Shown here in pieces: positions 16,913 to 27,600 of a DNA stretch of 64,000 nt (its first letter is position 1; every line of letters begins with the position of its first letter). The notes beneath the pieces are model-generated. The model searched no databases and had not been told where the DNA came from. It saw nothing but the letters and a program-made list of their open reading frames with translations. Both the position numbers and the translations under genes were made by a program. The stretch comes from Psychrobacter sp. JCM 18902 (GTDB lineage: Bacteria; Pseudomonadota; Gammaproteobacteria; Pseudomonadales; Moraxellaceae), in contig NZ_CAJHBK010000001.1 of NCBI RefSeq assembly GCF_904846615.1, forward strand, positions 1,116,001 to 1,180,000, given 5' to 3'.

Positions 16913-17929
16913 TTATAGTACTGATTTTAACAACTCACTCAATGCATCAGTGCCGCGTACGTCCGTTTGTTGCAGATATATTGGGTATAGCGGATACTTG
17001 GGAAAGCTTTGCTCAATATCTTGCATTAATTGCTGTTGGCGTTCAGCTCGATGACGCCAAAACGCATCAGACTGGGTCGGTGCTATCAACTGATTGATCA
17101 CGATGGCGGCTGGCATGAGCTTACTGTCTTCTAACTGAGCTATCGCTCGCTTTGTTTCAGCCAGTGGCAATACATCAGCCGTCATAACCAATACAATGGC
17201 GGTTTGTGTACGGTCATGCAGTAGCAACCCTGCCTGACAAAACAGCTGTTTGCGTTTTTCTAGTACCGATACTGCTTGCTCCCAGCGGTCGGTTTTTTTT
17301 GCGGCAAATGGATTGGCTAAGTCATTTTTGTTATTGTGTTGTTCATGACTGCCTAAATGATTTGCCACTGAGCGAAGTTTTGCTTGCCTTCGCTGCTGAG
17401 CGAGCAATCCATCCGTCCATGCCCCCATCATTTCAGGCAGCACTAATAAACGCAGTGTATGTCCCGTCGGTGCGGTATCAAAAATGATGTGCTCATAACC
17501 GGCATCTGCTGCTGCAACCAAGTGCTGGCACATAGATTCGAGCATCGCGGCTTCTTGTGCGCCAGGTGCTGATTTTGATAGCCGTAGATGTTCGCGAATT
17601 TTTGGCATCATGTCTGGATTGGCATAAGAGGTGATGGTGCGTTCAACTTGGGCAAAATGCTCATCAACGATGATATCAGGGTTTAATTCAATAGCATCTA
17701 GATAAGGAGTTACGACTGTTTTTTGGTTTTTGAGCGGGACGTTTAACACATCGCCCAAGCTGTGTGCTGGATCGGTCGAGACAATCAATGTCTTTTTGCC
17801 TTGATTGGCATAATAGCTGGCAAGTGCGGCGGCAGTGGTGGTTTTACCGACACCGCCCTTTCCACCGATAAATATAATCGGCTGCTTTGCCAGTTGCTCT
17901 ACCAATGCGGGTAAAGGGTGTAATGCCAT
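16913..17929 (-). CDS. ArsA/Get3-family ATPase
   Basis: A single-domain ArsA-type P-loop ATPase of 338 residues. The deviant Walker A GGKGGVGKT (residues 22-30), switch I STDPAHSLGDVLNVPL and switch II FDTAPTGHTLRLL are intact. There is only one ATPase half and no ars operon, so arsenite pumping is not indicated. Such single-domain forms more often serve in targeting or metal/cofactor-related roles. It lies 33 bases after the gene for the small Cys-Cys-ending protein on the same strand, and the two are probably co-transcribed. The start MALHPLPALVEQLAKQ leads straight into the P-loop strand. Confidence 0.88.
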   Translation of the reverse strand: MALHPLPALVEQLAKQPIIFIGGKGGVGKTTTAAALASYYANQGKKTLIVSTDPAHSLGDVLNVPLKNQKTVVTPYLDAIELNPDIIVDEHFAQVERTITSYANPDMMPKIREHLRLSKSAPGAQEAAMLESMCQHLVAAADAGYEHIIFDTAPTGHTLRLLVLPEMMGAWTDGLLAQQRRQAKLRSVANHLGSHEQHNNKNDLANPFAAKKTDRWEQAVSVLEKRKQLFCQAGLLLHDRTQTAIVLVMTADVLPLAETKRAIAQLEDSKLMPAAIVINQLIAPTQSDAFWRHRAERQQQLMQDIEQSFPKYPLYPIYLQQTDVRGTDALSELLKSVL

Positions 17930-17962
17930 ACTTATATCTCATTTTGATGAATTCAAAGGAAA

Positions 17963-18256
17963 CTAGCAGCAACCTATGTGGTCAAAAGGGCATCTATCCA
18001 TGCCCATACGTGTATGCCATTCATGGAAGTTTTCTAAAAATAATGGCTGCAACTCTAGCGTATAAAAGCTGGCCGGATTGTCGATACCTAAGCTTTCTGC
18101 GAACATGAGTAGCATAAAAAAATCTTCTTCATCACGCGCGGCGCGTGCCATTGTCTGACGATAAGGTGCATGATAAAACTCATTTAACCCTGCCGCAAAT
18201 CTTTGCCACCATGGCTCAATATTTTTTATAGGTTTTGTTATATCCGTGTTTTCCAT
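17963..18256 (-). CDS. Small protein ending in Cys-Cys (cory-CC-star type)
   Basis: A 97-residue soluble protein with two short conserved blocks, FYHAPYRQTMARAARDEEDF and the C-terminal MDRCPFDHIGCC that ends exactly at Cys-Cys-stop. I recall this type being named cory-CC-star and occurring beside ArsA-type ATPases, as it does here. Its function is not known to me. Three cysteines at the C-terminus suggest metal or thiol chemistry and handover to the ATPase, which is inference. The ATG at 18256 is preferred over a GTG two codons earlier because GAAGAG lies six bases upstream. cstA precedes it, separated by a terminator. Confidence 0.8.
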   Translation of the reverse strand: MENTDITKPIKNIEPWWQRFAAGLNEFYHAPYRQTMARAARDEEDFFMLLMFAESLGIDNPASFYTLELQPLFLENFHEWHTRMGMDRCPFDHIGCC

Positions 18257-18306
18257 AATCACTCTTCTTTTGCGGATGCTTATTAACTATCATGCCTATA
18301 TGAGAC

Positions 18307-18339
18307 AAAAAACGCCAGCAATTGCTGCTAGCGTTTTTT
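18307..18339 (-). terminator. Intrinsic terminator after cstA
   Basis: AAAAAACGC and GCGTTTTTT arms with AGCA/TGCT pairs inside give a stem flanked by A and T tracts, so it could work on both strands. It lies about 40 bases beyond the cstA stop and upstream of the small Cys-Cys gene, which separates the two transcripts. Confidence 0.75.
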
Positions 18340-18379
18340 ATACATTTTAGTAAATATTTAACTAGGCATTCAACATGGC

Positions 18380-20059
18380 TTAGAGGTTACTTTTGCCTCT
18401 GTGTATTGACCATTCTTTGCGGAGTACCGATAGACTCTCAAACGTCACTAAAATCGTGGCTATTAAGATAATGATATCCATAATAATAAGCAGCCAATTA
18501 CCATCATTGAAAAAGGTTTTTAGCTGAATCAATAACGCAAAAACCGTCATGACTAGTAAGAATGACAATGGCCCCAAGGTATACCACACAGGTCTGCCTT
18601 TACGTAACAAGATAACGGTGACAATCATCAAGGTTAATGCAGCCATGAGCTGATTCGTCGTACCAAATAACGGCCAAATAATCATACCGCCAGCACCATC
18701 GATGCCACCAGCACCAAAGGCTAACAACAAACAGCTACCAACGGCAAGCAATGTTGCCACCACACTTTTATTCAGAACAGGCAGTTTATAAATTTCACCA
18801 AACTCTTGGAAGATATAGCGTTGCAAACGTACCCCAGTATCCATCGTAGTACCAGCGAACAATGCTGCCATTACCGTCAGCATCGTCTGCGATAAAACCA
18901 TATCAATACCGACGCCTGCATTCAGTATGGTCGCACCGCCATCAATAAAGGCACCAATAGAGCCATCGCCAAATTTTTGATAAACAGCTTGCCAGTCGCC
19001 AAGGGTTGCAAAGCCTGCCGTTGCCGCAAGTATCGCACCCAGTGCCAGCATTCCCTCACCCATGGCACCGAAGTAACCAACGAAACGCACATCTTCTTCT
19101 TTATCAATCTGCTTAGATGTCGTACCCGTTGCCACCAAACCATGAAAACCTGAGATTGCACCACAAGCAATGGTGACAAACAATAAAGGCACCATAGATG
19201 GTGTACCGATTGGCAATGCCGTGTTTATCGCTGGCGCGACAATATTCGGCGTCGCAATAAAGATGGCAGCGTATAACAAAATTAGACCGACAAATAACTG
19301 TAAGCCATTGATGTAATCGCGCGGCTGCAAGAGCATCCAAACCGGTAATAAAGAAGCGATTGCCGCATAAGCAAACAAGATAATAATCCAAACAGCATTG
19401 TCAGGTAAGCCTAAGAATGTCTCAGGCAATACAACAGGGAACATAGGACCAAGATAGATAAGCCCATATAAAGCCGTGACCCCAATGATTGATACCCAAA
19501 CCAGATTCATCTTATAGCGATAAATACACTGACCGATAATAAAGGCGACTATCAAAGCCCCCCAAACAGGTAGCACAGCGGACGGGGTTTTTATCATCAT
19601 ATTAGCAATAGCAACACCAAATACCGCATTCACCATGAGTAATAATAAGAAGATAACGATCATCATCAAGCTACGTACACGTGTACCCATGACGGTACCG
19701 GCAATCGAACCAATCGACTGACCTCGATTACGCGTACTAGCCCAAATGGCTGACATATCGTGGACACCTGCCATAAAAATCGTGCCCAATACTACCCAAA
19801 TGATAGCAGGTACCCAGCCCCAAATAACTGCAATGGCAGGGCCAATAATCGGCGCCGCTCCTGCGACTGAAGTAAAATGATGTCCCCATAACACATATTT
19901 ATTGGTGGGGATATAATCCACCCCATCTTTCATAGTATGCGCTGGCGTGGGGATACTGTTATCCAATGCCAAGATTTTAGTAGCGATAAATTTTGAGTAA
20001 AACAGATAACCGCAAAGCATCGCGGCAACAGCAAACACTAGCACGATTGCACTATTCAT
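18380..20059 (-). CDS. cstA: CstA-family transporter (carbon starvation / pyruvate type)
   Basis: An inner-membrane transporter of 559 residues with about 16 hydrophobic helices. Family blocks include GVDYIPTNKYVLWGHHFTSV, AGAAPIIGPAIAVIWGW and GAISGFHGLVATGTTSKQ. It is the shorter form of the family (E. coli CstA has 701), similar in length to Gram-positive CstA. Known members import pyruvate or peptides under carbon limitation. The substrate here is inferred from the family only. TAAGGAGA lies just before the ATG at 20059. The upstream 296 bases hold its promoter, but no clear CRP site could be read. Confidence 0.9.
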   Translation of the reverse strand: MNSAIVLVFAVAAMLCGYLFYSKFIATKILALDNSIPTPAHTMKDGVDYIPTNKYVLWGHHFTSVAGAAPIIGPAIAVIWGWVPAIIWVVLGTIFMAGVHDMSAIWASTRNRGQSIGSIAGTVMGTRVRSLMMIVIFLLLLMVNAVFGVAIANMMIKTPSAVLPVWGALIVAFIIGQCIYRYKMNLVWVSIIGVTALYGLIYLGPMFPVVLPETFLGLPDNAVWIIILFAYAAIASLLPVWMLLQPRDYINGLQLFVGLILLYAAIFIATPNIVAPAINTALPIGTPSMVPLLFVTIACGAISGFHGLVATGTTSKQIDKEEDVRFVGYFGAMGEGMLALGAILAATAGFATLGDWQAVYQKFGDGSIGAFIDGGATILNAGVGIDMVLSQTMLTVMAALFAGTTMDTGVRLQRYIFQEFGEIYKLPVLNKSVVATLLAVGSCLLLAFGAGGIDGAGGMIIWPLFGTTNQLMAALTLMIVTVILLRKGRPVWYTLGPLSFLLVMTVFALLIQLKTFFNDGNWLLIIMDIIILIATILVTFESLSVLRKEWSIHRGKSNL

Positions 20060-20355
20060 CTTATCTCTCCTTAGACAAGTAATAGGTAGCCTTATAAGTT
20101 CAAGCTTTTTAATTTAGAATATAAAAAATATGTTAAATTAGTCGGCGACTAGTGACTTAGCGCACCTGTCCAAAGGCTGTTTATAGAAGTACTGTGGTAT
20201 CATCATCCATTAATAAGGCTTTGCATTCTATCGTTAGCACATGTCACTAGTCAGCATATGGTGAGTCTTTGACTGCAACCCATTTAGATACTAACTGATT
20301 TAACGACAAATGTAACGCTGGTTAAACATGAAAAACAACAAATAAAGGAAGCACC

Positions 20356-21024
20356 ATGGCGCATTATTTTGGGTTTGTACCTTCAGATAAATTGAAAGCA
20401 TTAATCATTGACGCTGAGCAAGTGATTGCCTCAAATGAGGAGGTCGAATACTACCCATATCGTGATGCCTTGACGCATCAAACAGCACGTGATCTAATCG
20501 ACAATTTGTTGATTGGATTGGTAGATATTATTCCAAACCCTGAACGTCAAGCTTCAATGCGCAAAATTGTTGGCACAGTTGAAAAAGCAACAGATACGCT
20601 GCTTAACATCTTACTCGGTAAAGAGAATAACGAAGAAGTGATGCCAAGCTTTCATTTCTTGAGAGATCGGGCGACGTTTATTGATAATGAAGGCGTAAAA
20701 CGAGTGGGTTTCAAATTATCTGATGCAGATGCGCAAACCATCGAAAAAGGCTTTGCTGCTATCACACCTGAGCAAGTAGACATGAAAGCATTTAAAACAG
20801 CGCTTGAAACCATGAATGAAGAGACATTGACTCACTTTATCAGCCGCTATGCTGAAACGCTGAAACTTGGCGTGATTAAACGCAAAGCTGTCCCAGTTGC
20901 CAAAGCCGCCATTGATAAAGGCATGAGTATGGCCTTAAATAAGTTGCTACCCGACCTACCTGATCGCTCTTTAAATCGTTTAGCAAACTATTACCGCCCT
21001 TTCATCGTAGAAAAGCCGGAATAA
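20356..21024 (+). CDS. Conserved protein of unknown function
   Basis: A 222-residue soluble protein with no signal peptide. I do not recognise a characterised domain. It is mostly helical, with the motifs YPYRDALTHQTARDLIDNLL near residue 35 and RLANYYRPFIVEKP at the end. It looks like a lineage-conserved protein rather than a chance ORF: GGAAG is well placed before the ATG, codon use is like its neighbours, and there are no shadows of equal quality. It is monocistronic between the divergent cstA and the phosphoribosyltransferase gene, with which it could be co-transcribed across 102 bases. Confidence 0.75.
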   Translation: MAHYFGFVPSDKLKALIIDAEQVIASNEEVEYYPYRDALTHQTARDLIDNLLIGLVDIIPNPERQASMRKIVGTVEKATDTLLNILLGKENNEEVMPSFHFLRDRATFIDNEGVKRVGFKLSDADAQTIEKGFAAITPEQVDMKAFKTALETMNEETLTHFISRYAETLKLGVIKRKAVPVAKAAIDKGMSMALNKLLPDLPDRSLNRLANYYRPFIVEKPE

Positions 21025-21126
21025 ATGCCAGTATTTGATTAATTTTGCCTTAAAAGACAGATGGCATTGGGCAAATTCACTAAAATTTGCTAAAATAAGC
21101 GGCACTTTTTACCGAAGGCGCACCCG

Positions 21127-21690
21127 ATGACCCAAATCAGCAACCAAGAAATTGAAAAAACATTACGCAACTCAGAGTGCCTTATCAGTAGCATCGAAGT
21201 AGCCGCTGCTTATGAGCGCCTTGCCGCCCAACTCAACCTACATTATGCTGGTTTAAACCCAATCGTTATGGTTGTTATGAATGGTGGACTTATTCCAGCT
21301 GGTCAATTATTGACTCATTTGACGTTCTATCATCGCATGCATTATATTCATGCATCACGCTATCGTGATAATGCAGGCACCAATGAGCTAGATTGGAAAT
21401 TCAAACCTGATGTTAGTATCGAAGGTGAGCATGTATTGCTGATTGATGATATTTTTGATGAAGGTATCACGCTAAAAACAGTTGTCGAAGAATTAAGCAA
21501 AGAAAAACCTTTATCACTTGAATGTTGTGTGTTGCTTAATAAAGAGCATGATCGTAAAGTTGAAGATTTTGATGTTGATTTTGTCGGTATCAATGTTGCA
21601 GATCGTTATGTCTATGGCTGTGGTATGGATTTCCATGGTTACTTGCGTCATCTGCCTGGCATCTATGCCATCAAAGAAGACAAAGTTTAA
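21127..21690 (+). CDS. Hypoxanthine-guanine phosphoribosyltransferase
   Basis: A purine-salvage enzyme that joins hypoxanthine or guanine to PRPP, giving IMP or GMP. The 187-residue product has the PRPP-binding signature VLLIDDIFDEGITL at residues 103-116, VMNGGLIPAGQLL near residue 49 for the flexible-loop region, and RYVYGCGMDFHGYLRHLPGI at the end, where the base is recognised. It belongs to the proteobacterial branch often annotated as hypoxanthine-guanine type. GAAGG precedes the ATG. A strong terminator follows 17 bases after the stop. Confidence 0.88.
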   Translation: MTQISNQEIEKTLRNSECLISSIEVAAAYERLAAQLNLHYAGLNPIVMVVMNGGLIPAGQLLTHLTFYHRMHYIHASRYRDNAGTNELDWKFKPDVSIEGEHVLLIDDIFDEGITLKTVVEELSKEKPLSLECCVLLNKEHDRKVEDFDVDFVGINVADRYVYGCGMDFHGYLRHLPGIYAIKEDKV

Positions 21691-21707
21691 GTTCTATATT
21701 TGAGTTC

Positions 21708-21737
21708 AAAAAAAGCATCCAATTTGGATGCTTTTTT
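21708..21737. terminator. Bidirectional terminator between the phosphoribosyltransferase and recD-side genes
   Basis: GCATCC / GGATGC stem with an AATTT loop, flanked by seven A and six T. It lies between two convergent genes and can serve both. Confidence 0.85.
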
Positions 21738-21770
21738 ATTGCTTAGATTTTGCACTTACTGTTAATTTTT

Positions 21771-22319
21771 CTACTCATACAAAGCCCGTATTTTTTCTGT
21801 AGGCAGTATGTTTGTACCAGTCACCACGAAGAAATAATCGAGTTGCCAATTCTGTGTCTTCTTAGCGGTATTACTGATTAGCTTATCCCAGCTAGGATAC
21901 ACTCTTATACCCATCCTACCTTTTGTAAAATGAGACTGAAGAATATTATGTCTAAGCAAGACATTTTTTGGAAAAACAAACTGCCCAAATGTATGCTTAT
22001 CTTTAAATGTCGTGATTACTAACAAGTCTGGTGACGAATCATATTGAAAAGGTTGATTAATACCTTTGGAATCTTTTTCCCAAAAGGTAACGAACTGCCC
22101 TACTTTGGTAGGTGTTTGTTTAGCTACTCTGAATCTAACTGTCTTGACAGTCAGTCTGTTAATTAATTCAAATGTACCAGCAGTATATTCTAGATTTTGT
22201 TGTTCTTCCTTAGTTGAAGCAATAATCAATTGGTTGGGCTTATAAATAATTTCATTAATATGCTCTAGCACAGTATCAAAGGTATACAACTCTAGTCCTC
22301 TTTTTATATTTCTGAGCAT
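21771..22319 (-). CDS. MepB-like protein
   Basis: A 182-residue protein of the MepB family, named after a gene beside the staphylococcal mepA multidrug pump whose biochemical function is unknown. The block VKTVRFRVAKQTPTKVGQF, then TFWEKDSKG and FGQFVFPKNVLLRHNILQS, is characteristic of it. It lies 7 bases after recD and is the last gene of the leftward recC-recB-recD transcript, an unusual setting. The ATG at 22319 lacks a good ribosome site. A TTG at 22289 with AGAGG seven bases upstream would start closer to the conserved part and may be the true start. Confidence 0.78.
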   Translation of the reverse strand: MLRNIKRGLELYTFDTVLEHINEIIYKPNQLIIASTKEEQQNLEYTAGTFELINRLTVKTVRFRVAKQTPTKVGQFVTFWEKDSKGINQPFQYDSSPDLLVITTFKDKHTFGQFVFPKNVLLRHNILQSHFTKGRMGIRVYPSWDKLISNTAKKTQNWQLDYFFVVTGTNILPTEKIRALYE

Positions 22320-22326
22320 TTATCTG

Positions 22327-24537
22327 TTAACGCTGAGAAAACTGTAATGCCAAACCTGTATGGCGCTCAGTAGGTGTTTGAACAGCCTTTTCAAAAGCAG
22401 ATTTTGTACTATATATAGTTACCTGTTTCTTAGCACGGGTCACCGCCGTATAAATAAGCTCTTTGCTTAGCAATCTAGCATGATTATTATCAAAAGTAAT
22501 GGCAACGTGCTCAAACTCAGATCCTTGCGATTTATGAATGGTCATCGCATATGCGGTGGCAACTACCTCTTCGTTTAGCAGATTGACGGGAATCCCCTGT
22601 GTTTTATTCTCGAAAAAAACTTCTAATCGACTTCTTTCATCCGATGTTTGCAAGCAGAAACCAATGTCACCATTAAATAATCCTAGTTCATAGTTATTTT
22701 GTAAAACCATAACAGGACGACCATGGAACCATGTGTTTTGGCCCAGTGGTAGCTTTAGTTCAGTTAGGTGCCATTGAGTAAGATAGTTATTAATGTAGTG
22801 ATCGCCCCATTCACCATTATGACCAGCACTGAGGATTCTAAACTCATTAAATATCTCCATTAATGATGTAATCGTATTCTTTACTGATTCTGGCATGGAT
22901 TTTTCTATCGGATCTTTCAGGAGTTCTTTTATTTTATTTATATACTTAATATATTTTGATGATATTTTTGGAATAATTTTTTTATCACCTAGGCTATTCC
23001 TTGTCTTATTATCTTTAAGCTCATTTGTTTGCAGCGTATTTACATACTGAAAACTCAAGACTTCATCCTGCCTTAACAGCTGCCAGATGGCTTGCGTATC
23101 TATCTCTGCCTGATTAATTTGGTAGGCAAGTTTGCCAATACCTGATTCTGCGCTGAATCTGCGGCTTTCGGTTAACTCTGCATGAATGGGTTGTAACAGT
23201 GGGATATGGCACAAGTCAGCCAATACTGCTCCTGCATCGACTGCTGCCAATTGGTTCGCATCGCCTAGCAATATAAGCCTTGCACCTGGTTTCACTGCAC
23301 TTACGAGATAATTAGCCAACTCGACCCCGAGCATCGACGCCTCATCAACGATGATAATATCTTCGCCAAGTGGATTGTTAGTATCGTAGCGCGGTCTACC
23401 CGTACGACCAATACCTAACAAGCGATGGATGGTTTTAGCTTCTTGTAACTGTAGATCAATATTTGCTGCATCGAGAGCCGCCTGTAAAGATTCTTGCATG
23501 CGCTGGGCGGCCTTACCAGTTGGTGCTGCCAAAGCTAGACTGGCACTGTCCGTACTGAATCTAATATTTTCAGCCCCGTATCCCCCACTCTCTGTCGCTT
23601 GTTGCAGCGCAATGACTAACTGCGCCACGGTATAGGTTTTACCTGTACCTGGACCACCAGTGATGATGCTAAATGCATTATTATTAGCCACATTAATAGC
23701 TGCTATCTGCTGATCGTTTAAATTTTTGGGTATTGATATATTTAGAGGGGTTATCTGTTGATTTAAAATAGTATTAATGTGCTGTGCTAAATTAAACTCG
23801 GCTTGCCATGCACGATGTAGCCAAAAAGTTAGTGCTAGCTTTGTTTCATTATTAGTCTGACTTTCTCGAATTTTATATATGATAGGTTTATTTTTGCTTA
23901 GGCTATTTACTTTATCGTTATTATTAATGCTAGTATTAACCTCAGCAAACAAATCGTGTTCATTAACTAGGCGTATAAAAAAATTTAAGTCCGTATTTTT
24001 CAATAATTGGTATAGCATAGCAATCATGTCAAAACGCTTGGTTAGCACCTCTTTTTCGTGGTTGCTAAGCGCCAATTGCATCCACAGCTGCTCTTTCTTA
24101 TCAAATAGCGTGTCTAGCAATACGAATAGCGACCTTTCAGTTATAGAGTCATCTTCTGATTGCGTATTTAGTTTGCTATCTATTAGCGCAAAGATTGGCA
24201 TTGCTAGCATCTCTAATAACTGTTGCTGCCAAGCATATAGCGTAACTACCTCATTATTGATTTGACCTTGCAATGCTTCTTCATGCTCAGCGTCCTCAAT
24301 GGTTAATACGGTATGTCCCTCTTCCAAATGAGTCGCTAACATAACGAATAAAGCGGTGAATAAATTACTTTCTTCTGTTTTAGCGACTTGCTTGCTATCA
24401 GTATTAGCTTTTGCCTCTGTTGCGTTATAGGCTAAATACGTTTGCTCGCGGCGTAGCAATATATAATCACTGATGTTACTAGCCCAGCTTTGTTGTAGCC
24501 CAATTACTGCCTTACTCTCTTTTTTATTATTACTCAT
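22327..24537 (-). CDS. recD: Exodeoxyribonuclease V alpha subunit RecD
   Basis: The fast 5'-3' helicase motor of RecBCD, a superfamily 1B enzyme. It has 736 residues. Walker A is GGPGTGKT (residues 294-301), Walker B IIVDEASMLG, motif V TIHKSQGSEFEHV and motif VI YTAVTRAKKQ. The N-terminal 280 residues form the RecB-contact region and are rich in Asn and Ser. An AT-rich, Lys-rich insert lies at about residues 505-550. It starts 74 bases after recB in the same direction. It appears intact, unlike recB. Confidence 0.93.
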   Translation of the reverse strand: MSNNKKESKAVIGLQQSWASNISDYILLRREQTYLAYNATEAKANTDSKQVAKTEESNLFTALFVMLATHLEEGHTVLTIEDAEHEEALQGQINNEVVTLYAWQQQLLEMLAMPIFALIDSKLNTQSEDDSITERSLFVLLDTLFDKKEQLWMQLALSNHEKEVLTKRFDMIAMLYQLLKNTDLNFFIRLVNEHDLFAEVNTSINNNDKVNSLSKNKPIIYKIRESQTNNETKLALTFWLHRAWQAEFNLAQHINTILNQQITPLNISIPKNLNDQQIAAINVANNNAFSIITGGPGTGKTYTVAQLVIALQQATESGGYGAENIRFSTDSASLALAAPTGKAAQRMQESLQAALDAANIDLQLQEAKTIHRLLGIGRTGRPRYDTNNPLGEDIIIVDEASMLGVELANYLVSAVKPGARLILLGDANQLAAVDAGAVLADLCHIPLLQPIHAELTESRRFSAESGIGKLAYQINQAEIDTQAIWQLLRQDEVLSFQYVNTLQTNELKDNKTRNSLGDKKIIPKISSKYIKYINKIKELLKDPIEKSMPESVKNTITSLMEIFNEFRILSAGHNGEWGDHYINNYLTQWHLTELKLPLGQNTWFHGRPVMVLQNNYELGLFNGDIGFCLQTSDERSRLEVFFENKTQGIPVNLLNEEVVATAYAMTIHKSQGSEFEHVAITFDNNHARLLSKELIYTAVTRAKKQVTIYSTKSAFEKAVQTPTERHTGLALQFSQR

Positions 24538-24611
24538 AGTATGCTTATCTCTATATTAAAATAGTTAATCGATATCATGTTTTTTAGCATTTAATCATTA
24601 CTTATAGCCTA

Positions 24612-27600
24612 CTAATCGGGCATGCCAAACAACGCATCCAAACCTTTAATAAAATCGATTGGAATATCCCACGTGACTAATCCATAGCGGTCGTTGTGCA
24701 TTGAGTGGCTATTATCAGCCTCTTTAACATGTTGTGATAGATCATCAGCTGCTTGAGAATTGGGACTATACACACCTCGTAAAAAGACATACTCCACAGC
24801 GCCTAAGTACTTATCTTCATTGCCTGTATAATCATGGATTCTCATTGAAAGGAATCGATGTAACGCTACTTGATAAATCGCTGCTTGTAGCCAGTACCCT
24901 GCCTTGGACATTGCTTGCTTAAGTGTATTTTCATTATAATCGCTTAGGCTATTTCCTAGAAAGTTGCTTTTATAATCGACAACGTAATACTTGCCAGCAT
25001 GTTCGTACACTAAGTCAATTTCGCCGCGCAAATAACGATACAAATGCGCTTTGTTTTGCGGAATAAGAGTGACGTGTTTGTCCATCTCATTAGGGAGATG
25101 CTGTTGGAAGAGTTTACTGATATCCTGTGCTTTAAAGTTCTCTGACAACCCCATATTGAACTCTAACTCAGAAAATCGATGACCTGCATCAATAGAGCGC
25201 AACGGCTGCTTGGAGGCCAATAGCGGCGCATCTAGTACCTCTTCAATCCAATTGATTAGTGCCTCATGCTTGGTAGCATCTATTGAAGCAAGATCAAGTG
25301 AACTAGTATTGAATGAACCGTCATCGCCTTGCTCTTGCTTCTTCGCTTGTGATCGACGGCCTTGCTGCTCAGCACTGCTATATGCCAGTGGCAGTTGATA
25401 GCTGCTGATAGCTCTATCGATAACCTGAGACCACTGCGCTTTATTGTTGAAATCAATTTTTTCAAATATCTCATGCAAAAACGTACCCGCATTGGCTCCT
25501 TTCACAAAAGTAAAGCGGATATCATCCTCTGATTTGAGATTTAACCCATCGACTTTTTCAAGAGACGCATCACTATTAAGCAAATGCTCAACCGACACTG
25601 AAGTGTCTGCCATATCAATGTCTATAGCATCATCAATACGCTCATCCACTATCGCCATTGCTTGTGTAGATTCATCGAGCTGACGAGCCAAAGCGGTAAA
25701 GCTAGTCTTAGCCCAACCATGAAAATAATTGGTTTTCATAACCTCTGCAAAAGGCGCGTATTCAATAGTCTCTGTGGCAGGCTTATGAGCATCTAACTTG
25801 GTTGCGGCTAACTGAACATTGTCATTTACGCCTGCTGATTTAGCAGCATTACTTGCGTAATTATTGTCATAAAACTCATTAACCTTATGCCCTCTGAGCA
25901 TGCCTATGGTGCCTTTGAGCCTATCAGGTAGTTCAAACTTTGCTTCTGGCGATTCAAACCAATAAAACACTGGTTTTCGCTTCATATCTCTTGTGTCATT
26001 AGGGTCTCTCAGAACAACATAAAGCTGCTCACTGGCACGGGTAAAGGCCACGTAACCTAGTCGTCGCATCTCATCGAAATCTTCCCGCGTTTCGATATCG
26101 GTGTAGTAGTCGTCTGTGGTAGCAGAACCTTGTATCGGTGAGAAGCGGCGTTGATTTCCTGTTGATTGACTATCTAGTGACTGCTGTACTAATGCTGAAG
26201 GTGCTTGATCTGCGTTATATTAAATACAGGCCATACTTCTCATTGGTGCCTGACCTCCTACTGGCATCACCCATTCCCAGTACATAGACAATGGGAAACT
26301 CAAGCCCTTTGGATTTATGAATGGTCATTAGCTGCACACCAGACTCTGTCGGTAGCGGATATTGCTTAGCCCAATCGCTATTGGGCGCTGCATCTATATT
26401 TTGTCTAAACCAAGCCAATAGTTCATGCTCACCCATACCTAGGCCATACTGCGCCAAGATATCCATCACATGACGCAAATCCATGATATGACGATCGCCT
26501 TCTGGATGAGCCGCTAGCGCTTGCCAAACGCCTTGCGGCTGTATGGGATTTTTATCTAACAAGTAATGCAATGCTGACAAAATACCAAAGTGCTGCCAAC
26601 GCTGTGCGCCTTCTTTTAGATAAGTAATAAAAGCTTGATAACTTTTTTTATTATCAGTAGCCTCATTAACTGAGGTATCCTTCGAATTAGAGTTGTGTGA
26701 ATGGGCGCTTGTGGTACTGCTGCTATCAGTAACTCCTGACTCATGATCCGTCATCATGGCTTTGATGTTTTTAATACTCAGTCCATACAGATGACTTGTC
26801 AACACCCGATTAATCATGTCATGACGATACGGATATAGCATGGCACTCAGCAGCGCCGCCACATCTTCTGCCATGATGGTTTCAAAGATACTGACATCAC
26901 TAGTAGTCAAGGTCGGTACATTAAGCTTAACCAACTCATCCTCAACCCGCTTTAAGTCTTTTTTGGTACGTGCCAGCACGCCGATATCACTGGGCTGAAT
27001 AGGCTTGCCTTTTAAGGTCTGACCACTATTGAGCAAAGTCGCAATATGACGCGCTGTGATTTCATACTCATCGTACTCAAGCTCTTTGTTTTTATCATAA
27101 GGCAGATGTAATACGCTCACTGGCTGAGCAGAGAGCACCTCAGTCACTAAAGTAGTGCTGTGAGCGTCTGGTTCATTAAACCAAGACAGCTGATTTTCTG
27201 GTTTTGCCGCTTTAATATGCTGATAGTAAATACCTGCGCCTAATTGAGCTAACTTATTCTCAACAATGGTTGCATCAGCCATGCCGAACCAACAGTTTAG
27301 GGCATTAATCACACCAGCATTTGAGCGTCGGTTAATATCGAGCGTCCAAAGCGTGCTTTTATCAAATTGGGCTTTCATGTAGTTATAGTTGGCCACATCG
27401 CCACCACGAAACCCATAAATAGCCTGCTTGGGATCACCAACCAATAATAAAAATTCATGACTAGATTTTTTAGTAGCTGACTGTTTATCATTATCAGCAA
27501 CCTTGCCCTTTTTCTTTGGTAAATAGATACTTTCAATCATAATAGCTTGCGCGCCATTGATATCTTGCGACTCATCAATCAACGCCACAGGATAGTGATG

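Noticed and set aside
16913..17929. Arsenite efflux ATPase
   Set aside because: It is single-domain, with no arsB, arsD or arsR nearby and no evident metalloid cysteine set.
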